Shown: positions 13,255-13,658 of the stretch, piece by piece
Layout: each line of letters begins with the position of its first letter
Position numbering within the stretch: the first letter of the stretch is position 1
NCBI GenBank assembly: GCA_018985225.1
Contig: JADGIF010000231.1
Coordinates: 1-13,658, forward strand
Direction of reading: 5' to 3'
DNA: 13,658 bases
Source: Amoeboradix gromovi
Taxonomy: Eukaryota > Sanchytriomycota > Sanchytriomycetes > Sanchytriales > Sanchytriaceae
The notes under the pieces: model-generated
Told to the model about the DNA's origin: nothing
The model's database searches: none
The model's input: the letters and a program-made list of their open reading frames with translations, nothing else
Program-made: the position numbers and the translations under genes

Positions 13255-13658
13255 GACTTTGGGCAGACATCTATTTAACTGTCGCAAGTACTAGAACTCT
13301 ATCGCTCGAGTTGGTATTCTTTCTTAAAGATTTCAATTACATAAAAACTCGATGCTATTCCTTTTCATCATTTCGCTAATCACTTCAAACCTTCCAGTCC
13401 GAAATATGTTAAATCTAAAGAAGTGTTTAGTGCGTAGAAAACACGCTTTTCTGCACTTAATTAATCAAAAAAGGGGATAACACTTTGCCTTTAAATGCTG
13501 GAAAAGATGGGACACACTCTGTATAAAGTAGACTGTGGGTAAAAAACGGGTGACGAGATTTACCCAGTTGAACTTTTCACAGCAGTGTCCCATATTTCTT
13601 CACCTAGGCAATAGGCGAAACTACTTTATCAGTGATCCTTTGTTGCCAACCTGGTCTC
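13255..13658. other. Right-end non-coding region
   Basis: Upstream region of the ITPase gene. No gene or tRNA was recognised. It contains the strong hairpin at 13507-13593. The window ends before the next gene can be seen. Confidence 0.45.
13507..13593. other. Long imperfect hairpin (possible structured RNA or small inverted-repeat element)
   Basis: Outer arms ATGGGACAC (13507-13515) and GTGTCCCAT (13585-13593) pair perfectly. Inner arms TGGGTAAA (13536-13543) and TTTACCCA (13559-13566) also pair perfectly around a 15-base loop. The stretch between them (13516-13535 against 13567-13584) pairs mostly, for example CTGT with ACAG. The whole makes one stem of about 36 bases per side. It does not match a structured RNA that I can name. 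Confidence 0.55.

Noticed and set aside
1-13658. Ciliate or nucleomorph origin, suggested by tiny introns
   Set aside because: All three standard stops are used as stops. The proteasome subunit is Pre3-like and the gene set is fungal in character. No reassigned codon is seen.
1-13658. Bacterial operon, CRISPR array or phage island
   Set aside because: Gene content is eukaryotic, there are no ribosome binding sites, and no direct-repeat array exists apart from the three 18-bp coding units.

Overview
The window looks like compact nuclear DNA of an early-diverging fungus or a close fungal relative. The DNA is AT-rich, and TAA, TAG and TGA all act as stops. The proteasome beta1 subunit closely resembles fungal Pre3, and one membrane protein resembles the fungal Dlt1 family. 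There are no operons, ribosome binding sites or other bacterial features. I cannot name the species.

Layout from left to right. The 3' end of an unidentified + strand gene (1-95) has an intron. Next come proteasome beta1 (177-845, +), a BolA-like protein (857-1129, -) and an ER 3-ketoacyl-CoA reductase (1170-2078, -). Positions 2079-4134 form a gene-poor block with decayed pieces that resemble a Fanzor/TnpB-type RNA-guided nuclease: one on the - strand (2848-3923) and a C-terminal-like piece on the + strand (about 2466-2675). Then follow a predicted tail-anchored coiled-coil protein (4135-5209, +, spliced), a very short SYF2-like splicing factor (5231-5530, +), a 760-base gap, a divergent KUP/HAK potassium-transporter homologue (6294-8417, -), a paxillin-like three-LIM protein (8456-9130, +), an acidic cysteine-repeat protein ending in SDEL (about 9317-9877, +), a two-span Dlt1-like protein (9904-10476, -), an unknown protein (10877-11437, -), a saccharopine-dehydrogenase-like oxidoreductase (11492-12707, +, spliced) and an ITPase (12715-13254, -). 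A strong imperfect hairpin lies near the right end (13507-13593).

The most striking signal is a set of three introns, each exactly 19 nt: 15-33, 5128-5146 and 12529-12547. All fit GTA-N7-HTAAT-N-TAG (H = A, C or T), with the branch-point-like TAAT fused to the acceptor. Removing the one in the oxidoreductase restores the conserved C-terminal family sequence in frame. Removing the one at 5128 replaces an irregular tail with a clean C-terminal transmembrane anchor, and its new stop then overlaps an AATAAA as in many neighbouring genes. These would be among the shortest spliceosomal introns known.

Compaction is visible elsewhere. Convergent genes are 7, 11 and 26 bases apart, and two divergent start codons are 38 and 54 bases apart. 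AATAAA or ATTAAA sits on or next to the stop codon of most genes. The genes are mostly unrelated housekeeping functions: proteolysis, Fe-S/redox, fatty-acid elongation, splicing, ion transport, cytoskeleton and nucleotide-pool cleaning. I see no shared pathway.
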